Positions 17,986-27,501 are shown, counted from the stretch's first letter. The stretch: 41,064 nt of DNA from Candidatus Brachybacterium merdigallinarum (GCA_019115335.1 DXDT01000190.1:1-41064); one strand, 5' to 3'. The notes: generated by a model from the sequence alone, not told the origin. Numbers and translations are program-made.

Positions 17986-18367
17986 CCAGGGCGGCGAGGC
18001 GGTGGGCGGCGTCGACGGCGCGCCGGCCGTCGGCCCTCTGCAGCGCCATCGTCGCCAGGGTGCGGCCGTCGTGCAGGTCCAGGTGCGCCCACGGATCTCC
18101 CATCGGGAAGCTCACCCCGAGGATCTCCTCCCAGCTCACGGTGCGGGTGGAGAGATGGTTGCGCACGGTCACCGTGGTGGGGCCGGCGATGATCCGCACC
18201 CTCGCCTCGAAATGGCACACCAGCAGGCCGATCAGTCCCAGCGCGACCAGACCCAGCCTCCCGCCCAGCGAGAACGCCGGCATGATCACGGCGAAGAACA
18301 CCATCCCCGCCAGCATCGCCACACCGGTGGGGTACCCCAGCAGGCGCACCATCCGGGGCCGGAACAC
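17936..18367 (-). CDS. Small membrane protein, PH-domain-like (start uncertain)
   Basis: VFRPRMVRLLGYPTGVAMLAGMVFFAV...TTVTVRNHLSTRTVSWEEILGVSFPMGDPWAHLDLHDGRTLATMALQRADG, two TM helices then PH-like; immediately downstream of hisG. Full ORF extends to 18529. Confidence 0.72.
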   Translation of the reverse strand: MFRPRMVRLLGYPTGVAMLAGMVFFAVIMPAFSLGGRLGLVALGLIGLLVCHFEARVRIIAGPTTVTVRNHLSTRTVSWEEILGVSFPMGDPWAHLDLHDGRTLATMALQRADGRRAVDAAHRLAALVRERGEAAPGSFPGAG

Positions 18368-18411
18368 GATCGTGTCCCGCTCCGACGCGGCTGCCGATCC
18401 CGCCAGGGTGC

Positions 18412-19269
18412 TCAGATCCTGCAGGCCTGGATGGCGGTGACCAGGATCGCGCGCGCCCCGACCTCGTAGAGGGAGTCCATCATGCGGTGCGCGGAGCGGC
18501 GCTCGACCATCACCCGCACCGCCGACCACTCGCCGCCGTGCAGCGGGGAGACGGTGGGCGACTGGAAGCCCGGGGAGATCTCGACCGCACGCTCCAGCGC
18601 GGCGGTGGGGATGTCGTAGTCCAGCATCACGTACTGCCGGGCCACGAGCACGCTGCGCAGCCGCCGCTCGAACACCTCCAGGGTGTGGGCGGGCCCCTCC
18701 GCGAGCTCCAGGCCGGGCCGGGAGAACAGCACGGCCTCGCTGGTCATGATCGATTCTCCGAAGGGCTCGAGCCCGGCCTGGCGCAGGGTGGTGCCGGTCT
18801 CGACCACGTCCGCGATCACGTCGGCGATGCCGAGCCGGATCGAGGACTCCACGGCGCCGTCGAGGTGGACCACCTCGGCCTCGATGCCGCGCTCGGTGAG
18901 GTGGTCGGAGACCAGGTTCTCGTAGCTGGTGGCGATGCGCGCACCGGAGAGATCGGAGACGGAGCTGCGCTGCCCGGCGGGCGCCGCGAAGCGGAAGGTG
19001 GAGCGGGCGAAGCCCAGCGGGAGGATCTCCCGCGCCGGGGTGCGGGAGTCCAGCAGCATGTCCTGACCAGTCACGCCGACGTCCACGGTGCCGGAGCCGA
19101 CGTAGACGGCGATGTCACGGGGACGCAGGTAGAAGAACTCCACTCCGTTCTCCTCGTCGACCACGACCAGCTCCTTGGCCATGCCGCGACCGCGGTAGCC
19201 GGCCTCCTGCAGCAGGTCGATGGCGGGCTCGGAGAGAGCGCCCTTGTTGGGGACAGCGATGCGCAGCAC
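18412..19269 (-). CDS. hisG: ATP phosphoribosyltransferase
   Basis: VLRIAVPNKGALSEPAIDLLQEAGY...YVGSGTVDVGVTGQDML...IADVVETGTTLRQAGL; HisG motifs. Confidence 0.94.
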   Translation of the reverse strand: MLRIAVPNKGALSEPAIDLLQEAGYRGRGMAKELVVVDEENGVEFFYLRPRDIAVYVGSGTVDVGVTGQDMLLDSRTPAREILPLGFARSTFRFAAPAGQRSSVSDLSGARIATSYENLVSDHLTERGIEAEVVHLDGAVESSIRLGIADVIADVVETGTTLRQAGLEPFGESIMTSEAVLFSRPGLELAEGPAHTLEVFERRLRSVLVARQYVMLDYDIPTAALERAVEISPGFQSPTVSPLHGGEWSAVRVMVERRSAHRMMDSLYEVGARAILVTAIQACRI

Positions 19270-19349
19270 GGATCCTCGATCCTCCTCGGCCGCCGGGAGC
19301 GGCACGGATACTTCACGGGTGAGCCGGGACGGCTCGGAGCAGATGGTGG

Positions 19350-19613
19350 TCAGAGATGACGGTAGACGTCCTCGAGGGAGATGTCCTTCGCGATCATCAT
19401 CACCTGCAGGTGGTAGAGCAGCTGGCTGATCTCCATGGCGGCGGCGTCCTTCGACTCGTGCTCGCTGGCCATCCACACCTCGGCGGCCTCCTCGACGATC
19501 TTCTTGCCGATGCCGTGGACCCCGGAATCGAGCTCGCGGACGGTGCCGGAGCCCTCCGGTCGGGTGCGTGCCTTCTCGGTGAGCTCAGCGAACAGTGCCT
19601 CGAAATCCTTCAC
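19350..19613 (-). CDS. hisE: Phosphoribosyl-ATP diphosphatase
   Basis: [53 protein letters not shown]: HisE motif; next to hisG. Confidence 0.93.
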   Translation of the reverse strand: MKDFEALFAELTEKARTRPEGSGTVRELDSGVHGIGKKIVEEAAEVWMASEHESKDAAAMEISQLLYHLQVMMIAKDISLEDVYRHL

Positions 19614-19702
19614 GGGACCAGGGTACCGGGGCGGGAGGACCGGCCGGGCATCGGTTCGCCTGCCGGGACCGTGCCCGTCGGGCCACGCCCGCCCGTCCCC
19701 GC

Positions 19703-20416
19703 TCAGTCCCGTCGGATCGTGGGATCCAGGTGCGCGGTCTCGACCCGGACCGCCGCGACCTCCTGGTCATGGATCCGCCGGCGGCGCACCCGCATCCACA
19801 CGAAGAACCCGATCAGGGTGAAGACGCCGTAGAACACGTACATGAAGGCGCTTGCGTAGTAGCCGGCGCTGAGAAGCAGGGGGACGCCGACGATGTCCAC
19901 CGCCACCCAGATCAGCCAGAACTCGACCCAGCCCTTGGCCATGCCGTAGGTGGCCAGGAGCGATCCCATGAAGATCCAGGCATCCGCCCAGACCGGCTCG
20001 TAGGAGCCCAGCGCCCGGAAGATCGGGGTGAGCACGGCGGTGCCGCCCAGCAGGGCGACGAGCAGCAGGGCGCGGGTGCCCCAGGAAGCCCACTCGGGCT
20101 CCACGGCCGTGCCGTTGGAGCTCTTCGCCTGTGACCATCGCACCCAGCCGTAGACGGCGGTGGCCATGAACATCACCTGGCGGCCGGCCTGCCCGAGCAG
20201 ATCCACCGACTCGGGATTGCCGAACAGGGTGCCCAGGAACACGGTGAGCAGCAGGACGTTGCCGGCGATGCCGACGGGCCAGGCCCAGATCCTGCGGCGC
20301 ATGCCGCCGAGCGCGCTGAGGAGTCCGAAGACGTTCCCCAGCACCTCTCTGAAGAGGAGGAACTGGCCGTTGCCGAAGTCGAGTCGAGCTTCGAAGAGCC
20401 ACTGCAGGAAATCCAT
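19703..20416 (-). CDS. ribM: PnuC-family transporter; predicted riboflavin transporter RibM/PnuX from FMN riboswitch control
   Basis: [62 protein letters not shown]...GWVRWSQ...[32 protein letters not shown] (PnuC fold); FMN riboswitch directly upstream; RBS GAGAAAGGA. Confidence 0.87.
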   Translation of the reverse strand: MDFLQWLFEARLDFGNGQFLLFREVLGNVFGLLSALGGMRRRIWAWPVGIAGNVLLLTVFLGTLFGNPESVDLLGQAGRQVMFMATAVYGWVRWSQAKSSNGTAVEPEWASWGTRALLLVALLGGTAVLTPIFRALGSYEPVWADAWIFMGSLLATYGMAKGWVEFWLIWVAVDIVGVPLLLSAGYYASAFMYVFYGVFTLIGFFVWMRVRRRRIHDQEVAAVRVETAHLDPTIRRD

Positions 20417-20462
20417 CGCGGTCCTTTCTCCCGTCGGATGCAGTGGCTCCGGGGGGAAAAGG

Positions 20463-20506
20463 ATGCCGGCACGGGCACCGGGGTGCGCGGAGGCGCCCGG
20501 TGGCAT
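20463..20506 (-). terminator. Expression-platform terminator-like hairpin downstream of the FMN riboswitch
   Basis: Minus strand AUGCC-AC-CGGGCGCC...GGUGCCCG...GGCAU followed by CCUUUUCCCCCC, between the aptamer and the transporter start. Confidence 0.65.
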
Positions 20507-20510
20507 GCAG

Positions 20511-20630
20511 GACGTGCGCCTCTCATCCAGGCTGTGACTGTCGGTGCCGGAGTTCCACCGGCTCCACCGCATGATGCGGGTCGCGGACTATGACCGCCGG
20601 CTCGGACTTTCACCGACCCCGGAGCACGTC
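20511..20630 (-). promoter_or_regulatory. FMN riboswitch (RFN element)
   Basis: Minus strand: GACGUGCUCCGGGGUCGGUGAAAGUCCGAGCCGGCGGUCAUAGUCCGCGACCCGCAUCAUGCGGUGGAGCCGGUGGAACUCCGGCACCGACAGUCACAGCCUGGAUGAGAGGCGCACGUC; canonical RFN blocks (GCCGGCGGU-AUAGUCCGCGACCCG, GAGCCGGUGGAACUCCGG-CCGACAGU, GGAUGAGAG) and 7-bp P1 GACGUGC/GCACGUC. Confidence 0.95.
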
Positions 20631-20660
20631 ACTGGAAGTGACCCGCACACTGTAGCCCCC

Positions 20661-20678
20661 GCGACGGCTCCCCGTCGC
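20661..20678. terminator. Short hairpin after the rpe stop
   Basis: Minus strand GCGACGG-(GGAG)-CCGUCGC, 7-bp perfect stem; no U-tract. Confidence 0.4.
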
Positions 20679-20685
20679 CAGGTTC

Positions 20686-21372
20686 TCAGTGGGCGGAATG
20701 CGCCGCGGCCAGCTCGCGCAGCGCGGAGATCTCCGCCGCCGCGTCCTGGGCGCGGTAGATCGCGGAGCCGGCGACGAACACATTGGCCCCGGCCTCGGCG
20801 GCGCGCTCGATCGTCTCGCGGGAGACGCCGCCGTCCACCTGGATGGAGACCTGGAGGTTGGCCTCGCTGATCGCGGCGCGGGCGCGGCGCACCTTGGCGA
20901 GCATCGACTCCAGGAAGCTCTGCCCGCCGAAGCCCGGCTCGACGGTCATGATCAGCAGCATGTCGAACTCGCCGATCACATCCAGCAGCGGCTCGACCGC
21001 AGTGGCCGGGCGCAGGGCGATGCCCGCCGCGGTGTTCTTGCGGCGCAGCTCGCGGGCCAGGCGCACCGGTGCGGCGGCGGCCTCGGCATGGAAGGTGACC
21101 GAGGAGGCCCCGGCCTCGGCGAAGACGGGAGCCTGACGATCGGCGTCCGCGATCATCAGGTGAGCGTCGACGGGGATCGGGCTGCGCTCGACGATCTGCT
21201 CGACCATGCTGGGCCCGAAGGTGAGGTTGGGGACGAAGTGGTTGTCCATCACGTCCACGTGGACGCTGTCAGCGGTGCCGATGCGGTCCAGCTCCTCGCC
21301 GATGCGCATGAAGTCCGCGTTGAGGATGCTGGGGTGGATGAACTGGGCATCGGTCGAATACGAGGCGTTCAC
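20686..21372 (-). CDS. rpe: Ribulose-phosphate 3-epimerase
   Basis: [20 protein letters not shown]...[18 protein letters not shown]...[12 protein letters not shown]...[16 protein letters not shown] overlap with rsmB. Confidence 0.94.
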   Translation of the reverse strand: MNASYSTDAQFIHPSILNADFMRIGEELDRIGTADSVHVDVMDNHFVPNLTFGPSMVEQIVERSPIPVDAHLMIADADRQAPVFAEAGASSVTFHAEAAAAPVRLARELRRKNTAAGIALRPATAVEPLLDVIGEFDMLLIMTVEPGFGGQSFLESMLAKVRRARAAISEANLQVSIQVDGGVSRETIERAAEAGANVFVAGSAIYRAQDAAAEISALRELAAAHSAH

Positions 21373-22925
21373 GAGGGGTCCGTTCCTTCCGGGTGAGCGC
21401 CGCTGCGGCGCAGCAGGCTGATGAACATGGCATCGGTGCCGTGGAGATGGGGCCACAGCTGCACGGCCGGGCCGTCCCCGAGCTCGAGCCCCTCCTGGGA
21501 CTCGGGCAGCACCCCGGCGCGCACGGCGGAGCGAGCGTCGAGCTGCTCGACGTCCTGTCGCCGCTTGAGCACGTCCGCGACGACCAGACGGGTCTCGGCC
21601 AGGTGCGGGGAACAGGTGACATAGGCGACCACGCCGCCGGGAGCGGCGGCATCGAGCGCAGAATGCAGCAGGTCCCGCTGCAGCGCACCCAGGTGGCCGA
21701 TGTCCCCGGGGGTGCGGCGCCAGCGCGATTCGGGGCGACGGCGCAGGGCACCCAGGCCCGAGCAGGGCACATCGGCCAGGACCCGGGAGAAGCGTCCCGG
21801 CAGCTCGGCGCCGATCGTGGTGCCGTCCGCGGTGCGGGTGGTGATCTCGCAGCCGGCCTCCTGCAGGGTCGCCACCGAGCGGTCCACCAGCTCGGTGCGG
21901 TGGGGCTGGAGCTCGACGGCCAGCAGATCGGCGTCGTGCCCGATGGTCAGGCCCCCCAGCAGGGCGGTCTTCCCGCCCGGGCCGGCGCAGAGGTCGAGCC
22001 AGTGGGCGTCGTCCGCCAGCACCAGATCGTCGGCGCCCAGGGCCAGGGCGAGGGCGGCAAGCTGACTGCCCTCGTCCTGCACGGCAGCGCGTCCCTCCCG
22101 CACCGGGCCCATCCCGCCGGGATCGCCGGAAGGCCAGGAGGCACCGAACACGCTCCAGCGGGCCTCGCCCGCGCCGTCCGCGATCATCTCCTCGAGATCG
22201 GTCAGGCCCGGACGCATCACCAGCGACACCGCAGGGGCCTCGTTCTGCGCGGCCAGCAGGGCGTCGATCTCGTCGCGGTCGCGGCCGTGGCCGGCCAGCG
22301 CGTCGCGCAGGGCGCGCACCACCCAGGCGGGATGCGAGTGGACCACCGCGAGGTGGCCGATCGGATCGCTGTCGCGATCCGGAGCGACCTGCTCGAGCCA
22401 GTCCCCGAGGGGCTTCTCCCCCACCCGGCGCATGATGGCGTTGACGAAGCTCGCCCCGCCGGCACCGATCACCCGACGGGTCAGGGCCACGGTCTCGGAG
22501 GTCGCGGCATGCGGGGCCACGGTCATGTCCAGCAGCTGGTAGGCACCGAGGCGCAGCACGTCCAGCAGCTCGTCCTCCACCTGGTCCAGCGGCCGGTCGA
22601 TGCAGGCCGCGAGGATCGCGTCGAGGCGTCCTCGGGCCCGCAGGGAGCCGTAGAACAGGCCGGTGGCGAAGGCCGCGTCCCGACCGGAGAGACGGTGACG
22701 GCGCAGCAGGCGCGGCAGCACCAGGTTCGCGTAGGCGTCATCCTCGGTGACCGCGCGCAGCGCCTCGTAGGCGACCAGGCGGGAGGGCGTCGAGCTGCGG
22801 CTGCGCTCGGAGGGGCGGGACTCGGACCAGCCCCGTCGGGGTCCGCCCTGCCCACGGCTCCCGGAGCGCTGCCGACCGCGATCGTCGCGGTGCGCACCGC
22901 GGGACGGGCGTCGCTGTTCGTTCAT
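21369..22925 (-). CDS. rsmB: 16S rRNA (cytosine-C5)-methyltransferase, RsmB/NOL1/NOP2/Sun family
   Basis: NusB-like N-terminal domain plus [45 protein letters not shown]. Confidence 0.92.
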   Translation of the reverse strand: MNEQRRPSRGAHRDDRGRQRSGSRGQGGPRRGWSESRPSERSRSSTPSRLVAYEALRAVTEDDAYANLVLPRLLRRHRLSGRDAAFATGLFYGSLRARGRLDAILAACIDRPLDQVEDELLDVLRLGAYQLLDMTVAPHAATSETVALTRRVIGAGGASFVNAIMRRVGEKPLGDWLEQVAPDRDSDPIGHLAVVHSHPAWVVRALRDALAGHGRDRDEIDALLAAQNEAPAVSLVMRPGLTDLEEMIADGAGEARWSVFGASWPSGDPGGMGPVREGRAAVQDEGSQLAALALALGADDLVLADDAHWLDLCAGPGGKTALLGGLTIGHDADLLAVELQPHRTELVDRSVATLQEAGCEITTRTADGTTIGAELPGRFSRVLADVPCSGLGALRRRPESRWRRTPGDIGHLGALQRDLLHSALDAAAPGGVVAYVTCSPHLAETRLVVADVLKRRQDVEQLDARSAVRAGVLPESQEGLELGDGPAVQLWPHLHGTDAMFISLLRRSGAHPEGTDPS

Positions 22926-23881
22926 GCCTGCTCTCCTGCCTGCTCGGAGCGGGGCTGCTCGAAGGTGGTGGTCTCGGTCAGGCCCGCCCCGCGCGCCCAG
23001 TCGGCGCCGCGCATGGGCCGCTTCCCGGCGGGGGCCACGGTCTCCAGCGCGAGCACGCCGGTGCCGGTGCCGACCAGGAGGTGCTTCCTGGTGGCCGCGA
23101 GACGGCCGGCGGGAAGGTTGGGATGCTCCGGCGGGCGGGTGAGGGCCAGGATCTTGAAGCGGTCGCCCGCCAGGGTGGTCCAGGCCCCGGGGTCCGGGCT
23201 CATCCCGCGGATGTGGGCGCTGAGCTCGGCGGCCGGGCGCGTCCAGTCGATCCGGGCCTCGGCCGGGGAGAGCTTGGCGGCGTGGGTGGCGGCGGCATGA
23301 TCCTGCGGGGTGAAGGTCGCGGTGCCGGAGGCGAGGGCGTCCAGGGCGTCCAGCAGGAGAGGGGCCCCCTCGACGGCGAGGCGGTCCAGGAGCTGCCCGG
23401 CGGTCTCGTACTCGCCGATGTCGGTGCTCGCGGTGGCGAGCATGTCCCCGGTGTCGAGCCCCTCCTCGAGCCGGAACACGCTCATCCCGGTCTCGCGCTG
23501 TCCGGCGAGGACGGCGCGCTGGGCGGGGGCGGCGCCGCGCCAGGCGGGCAGCAGGGAGAAGTGGAGGTTGAGCCAGCCGTGGGCCGGGATCTCCAGCGCG
23601 GCGCGCGGCACCAGGTTCCCATAGGCCACCACGGGGGCGACGTCCGGGGCGAGGTCCCGCAGCTGCTGGTGGACGGCGTCGTCGCGCAGTGTGGTGGGGG
23701 TCAGCACCGGCAGCCCGGCCTCGAGGGCGAGGGCCTTGACGGGGCTGGGGCGCAGCGACCGGCCGCGGCCGGAGGGGGCATCGGGACGGGTCAGCACCCC
23801 GACCACCTCGTGGGGGGAGTCGAGCAGGGCGCGCAGGGAGGGGAGGGCCACCTCGGGGGTGCCGGCGAAGAGCAGACGCAT
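22922..23881 (-). CDS. fmt: Methionyl-tRNA formyltransferase
   Basis: MRLLFAGTPEVALPSLRALLDS...GWLNLHFSLLPAWRGAAPAQRAVLAG...ETGMSVFRLEEGLDTGDML. Confidence 0.95.
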   Translation of the reverse strand: MRLLFAGTPEVALPSLRALLDSPHEVVGVLTRPDAPSGRGRSLRPSPVKALALEAGLPVLTPTTLRDDAVHQQLRDLAPDVAPVVAYGNLVPRAALEIPAHGWLNLHFSLLPAWRGAAPAQRAVLAGQRETGMSVFRLEEGLDTGDMLATASTDIGEYETAGQLLDRLAVEGAPLLLDALDALASGTATFTPQDHAAATHAAKLSPAEARIDWTRPAAELSAHIRGMSPDPGAWTTLAGDRFKILALTRPPEHPNLPAGRLAATRKHLLVGTGTGVLALETVAPAGKRPMRGADWARGAGLTETTTFEQPRSEQAGEQA

Positions 23882-23904
23882 GATGAGCCGAGTCTACGTG
23901 GCCG

Positions 23905-26082
23905 TCAGAACACGTCGGGCGGGTCCAGCCGGACCCGCAGCGACCCGGGGGCCTTGCGGGCCGAGCGGGCGGCGACCCCGGCCCGCAGCGCCTCGGCGAG
24001 CTCCTTCGCCCGCCGCGGGTCGATCCGCACCACGGCGCGGGCTCGGCCTCGGGCGTCCGGGCCCTCGAGGTCCACGGGGCCCAGCAGCTCGGCGGTGTCG
24101 GGCAGCTCGGTCTGCTCGACGAAGGCGAGGCAGGCGGCGCGGTCGCCGACGATCTCAGCGACCCTGGTGAAGGGCGGCAGATCCGTCGCCCGGCGGTCCG
24201 CGATCACGCGTTCCAGGAACACGTCCGAGCGATGGGCGACCAGGTCCCTGATCGCGGGGAGGGTGGAGGTGCCGACCACCAGCACCTCTCCCCCGTGCTC
24301 TGCGGTGCGGACCAGGGCGATGGCATTGCGCCAGCGGCGCACGGCCTCGACGTCCGCGTCGAAAGCGGCGCGCCCCAGCATCGCGTCGGCGTCCAGCAGC
24401 ACCGCGGCGGCGAATCCCCCCGGCGGCGCGGGTTCGGCACCGGGAGTGGCCACGACGATCCCGTGCTCGGGCACGTCGTGGTCCTCGAGCGCCCCCTCGG
24501 CGCCGCCGGCGATCCGCAGCGTAGCCTCGCGGAATCCGCGGGCGAGCTCCTCGGCGGTGCGGGTGGAGCCGATCACCACGGCCCGCACCTGGGTGCGGTC
24601 GCACTCGGGGCAGCGGTAGCCGTCCTCCCGGCGTCCGCAGACCCGGCAGTGGAGGGGGCCGGAGCGGCCCATCAGAGACAGCGGTGCCGAGCAGTGCGGG
24701 CACTGCGCACGGGTCCCGCAGAAGGTGCAGGCGGTCGCCGGGACATAACCGGTGCGCGGCACCTGCACGAGCACGGGGCCGCGGGTGATGCCCTGGCGGA
24801 TCACGCGCATCGCCTCCTGGGGAAGGCGGGACCTGCCGGAGGGCCCTTCCCGCTCCCGGAGATAGCGGTCCATCGCCACGATGCGGGGACGCAGCGTGTT
24901 CAGCGGTGCCGGGAGCGGCTCCAGGCGCAGCAGATATCCGGTCTCGACCAGGGCGCGCAGCGGGACGGACTCGGAGGCGGCCAGGAACAGCAGTGCGCAG
25001 CGCTGCTCGGCGGAGCGGGCCTGGAGGATGGTGCGCAGGTGCGGGTACGGAGCTCGGGGCTCGACGAGCAGGTCGTCGGCCTCGTCATAGGCGATCACCA
25101 GGGCGAGGTCCGCGACCGGGGCGAAGGCGGCGGAACGGTTGCCGAGCACGATCCGGCTCGCCCCGCGCAGTATCCGCCGGAAGGTGCGATAGCGCTTCTC
25201 GGGCCCTTCGGCGCCGGTGAGCACCTCGTGGTCGATGCCGCGCGCGGTGAGCTCGCGGCTGAGGCGCTGGACGTCGCGGCCGTCCGGGGCGATCACGAGT
25301 CCCCCGCGGTCCGGTCCGAGGCTCGCCAGGGCATCCGCGGTGACGACGGTCCACGGATCGGCGGGCTCCAGGGTGACGGTGGCGCGAGGGACGGGGCCGG
25401 TGTCGCTGCCGGCCCGGGCCAGCAGGGCGGTCAGTCCCGGGTAGCGGTCCAGGGTGGTCGCGGTGGACTCCTCAGCCGCTGCGACCTCGGCGGCTGCGTC
25501 CACTGCCCCTGCATCCGCGGCGGCTGCGCTCTCCGCGGCTCTGTCCTCGGCGGCGCGGTCGCTGCGCTCGGCGCGGGCGTGGCGGGGCGGCAGGGCCAGA
25601 CGGAGCACATCACCGACGCTGCCCGCGCAGTGCTCCGCGACCCGCTCGCACACGCGCATCATCGCGGGCGGCATCACCACGTCCTCCGAGACCAGGCGGG
25701 TCAGCGACGCGAGCGGACGGTCGGTGGTCGGCTCCGCCCTCCGCTCCAGCACGATCCCCTCGGTGTCCTTGCCGGAGAAGCGCACCCGAACCCGCATCCC
25801 GGGGCCAGCCCGCTCGGAGTCCGGGGTGACCGCGTACTCGAAGGGCCGGTCCAGGTGCGGCAGCACCCCGACCAGGCGCACGCTCGCCACCGGATCCTGC
25901 CGGGCGATCTCGAAGCCGGCGGTGGTGCGCAGCCCGCCGGCCCGGGTCTCGGCGGCGGGACCCGGGTGGGAGGCGACGGGAACAGCAGCGGCGGGGGCGG
26001 GAGCCTCGAAGAGACTCTCCTGCTCCCCCGCCGCGCCGGTGGCTGGCGTGCTCAGCGCTTGTGCACCGCCACCAGGTCGCAC
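23905..26082 (-). CDS. priA: Primosomal protein N' (PriA), actinobacterial type lacking helicase motifs
   Basis: PriA N-terminal VRLVGVLPHLDRPFEYAV, Zn-binding CTFCGTRAQCPHC...CRVCGRREDGYRCPEC and C-terminal RVAEIVGDRAACLAFVEQ; Walker A/B degenerate. Confidence 0.85.
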   Translation of the reverse strand: MRPGGGAQALSTPATGAAGEQESLFEAPAPAAAVPVASHPGPAAETRAGGLRTTAGFEIARQDPVASVRLVGVLPHLDRPFEYAVTPDSERAGPGMRVRVRFSGKDTEGIVLERRAEPTTDRPLASLTRLVSEDVVMPPAMMRVCERVAEHCAGSVGDVLRLALPPRHARAERSDRAAEDRAAESAAAADAGAVDAAAEVAAAEESTATTLDRYPGLTALLARAGSDTGPVPRATVTLEPADPWTVVTADALASLGPDRGGLVIAPDGRDVQRLSRELTARGIDHEVLTGAEGPEKRYRTFRRILRGASRIVLGNRSAAFAPVADLALVIAYDEADDLLVEPRAPYPHLRTILQARSAEQRCALLFLAASESVPLRALVETGYLLRLEPLPAPLNTLRPRIVAMDRYLREREGPSGRSRLPQEAMRVIRQGITRGPVLVQVPRTGYVPATACTFCGTRAQCPHCSAPLSLMGRSGPLHCRVCGRREDGYRCPECDRTQVRAVVIGSTRTAEELARGFREATLRIAGGAEGALEDHDVPEHGIVVATPGAEPAPPGGFAAAVLLDADAMLGRAAFDADVEAVRRWRNAIALVRTAEHGGEVLVVGTSTLPAIRDLVAHRSDVFLERVIADRRATDLPPFTRVAEIVGDRAACLAFVEQTELPDTAELLGPVDLEGPDARGRARAVVRIDPRRAKELAEALRAGVAARSARKAPGSLRVRLDPPDVF

Positions 26083-26435
26083 ACGAAGATCAGCGACTCG
26101 CCGGGGGCGATGACCGGCGGGGCGCCGTGGTCGCCGTAGCCGAGATGGGCGGGGATGTCGAGGCGGCGGCGGCCGCCCACGCGCATGCCCTGGACACCCT
26201 GGTCCCAGCCGGAGATGACCTGGCCGACGCCGAGCTGGAAGCGCAGCGGCTCGCCGCGGTCCCAGGAGGCGTCAAACTGCTCTCCGGTGGAATGGGAGAC
26301 GCCGACGTAGTGGACGTCGACCACGTCGCCGCGTCCGGCCTCCTCACCGTCCCCGGTGATCTCGTCGGTGATCACCAGGTCCGTGGGCGCGGGGCTCTCG
26401 GGGTGGTCGATCTCGGGCTTGGTGCGGTCGTTCAT
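26052..26435 (-). CDS. FKBP-type peptidyl-prolyl cis-trans isomerase
   Basis: GDVVDVHYVGVSHSTGEQFDASWDRGEPLRFQLGVGQVISGWDQGVQGMRVGGRRRLDIPAHLGYGDHG: FKBP signature. Confidence 0.94.
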   Translation of the reverse strand: MNDRTKPEIDHPESPAPTDLVITDEITGDGEEAGRGDVVDVHYVGVSHSTGEQFDASWDRGEPLRFQLGVGQVISGWDQGVQGMRVGGRRRLDIPAHLGYGDHGAPPVIAPGESLIFVCDLVAVHKR

Positions 26436-26448
26436 GCGGTCCTCCAGA

Positions 26449-27414
26449 TCAGGCGTTGGTGTGCGCGGCGTCCAGGATATCCACCACGAAGATCAGCGTC
26501 TGCCCGGTCAGCGGGCTCTCCTCGGTGGGCTCGCCCTCGCCGTAGCCCTCGACGGGCGGGACCACGAGCATCACCTGGCTGCCGACGGGCAGCTCGAGCA
26601 GGTTCTCCTCCCAGCCCTGGATCACCATGCCCTGGCCCTGCACGAAGGAGAACGGGGCGCCGCGCTCCCAGGAGGAGTCGAACTGCTCACCGGTCTCCCA
26701 GTTCCAGCCGGTGTAGTGCATGGTCAGGTAGTCGCCGGCGCGGGTGGTGTCGTCTTTCGCACCCTCGATCAGCACCTCCCGCTCGGTCGCCGCGGGCGCC
26801 TCTCCCTCGCCCGGGCCGGCGATGGCGGGGGCGCCGCTCTCGTCGAGGGTGACCTCGGGGAAGTCGCCGGAGGGATCCTGGGCCTCGCCCTCGGCGCGCA
26901 TCGGGGAGACCTTGCGGATCACGTCGCCGACCTGCAGCAGGGAGTAGGCCTGGCCGTCCATGCCCTGCTGCCAGCCCGCCATCGCGATGCGGGAGCCGAC
27001 CGGGACGGTGGTGAGGAAGCCGAACGCCGCCTCGCCGATCATCTCGAGGTCGACCGTCAGGCTGGAGGCCGGGGCCCCCTGCCACCAGGACTGCAAGGTC
27101 TCGCCGGAGGTGGCGTCCACGAACATGTTGTGCCAGATGATCAGGTCACCCTCCGCGATCAGCTCGCCGTCCCCCTCGACGATCAGGGCCGAATCCGCGG
27201 CATCGACCTGCAGAGGGGAGGTGAACTCGACCGTCGGCTCGGCCCCGAGGTCCTCGCTGACGCTCACGCCGTCCAGCGGGTTCGCGCCACCGCCGTCGGA
27301 GGCACCGCCGCCGTCCGAGGCTCCCTCGCCGTCCGTGTCGTCGGTGCAAGCGGCCAGGCCGATGGCGGCGGTCGCGGCGATGGCGGTGGAGAGCAGGGTG
27401 CGGCGGCGGATCAC
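26449..27414 (-). CDS. FKBP-type peptidyl-prolyl isomerase lipoprotein
   Basis: VIRRRTLLSTAIAATAAIGLAAC lipobox; C-terminal DYLTMHYTGWNWETGEQFDSSWERGAPFSFVQGQGMVIQGWEENLL; upstream FKBP-like half is divergent. Confidence 0.87.
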   Translation of the reverse strand: MIRRRTLLSTAIAATAAIGLAACTDDTDGEGASDGGGASDGGGANPLDGVSVSEDLGAEPTVEFTSPLQVDAADSALIVEGDGELIAEGDLIIWHNMFVDATSGETLQSWWQGAPASSLTVDLEMIGEAAFGFLTTVPVGSRIAMAGWQQGMDGQAYSLLQVGDVIRKVSPMRAEGEAQDPSGDFPEVTLDESGAPAIAGPGEGEAPAATEREVLIEGAKDDTTRAGDYLTMHYTGWNWETGEQFDSSWERGAPFSFVQGQGMVIQGWEENLLELPVGSQVMLVVPPVEGYGEGEPTEESPLTGQTLIFVVDILDAAHTNA

Positions 27415-27501
27415 GGGGGGCCTTTCGGTGCGGACGCCCCGGGCTGGGGGCACGGGGAACAGACTACGCAAGGAGCACGGGCGGGAACGGGGTGGGAGCT
27501 G

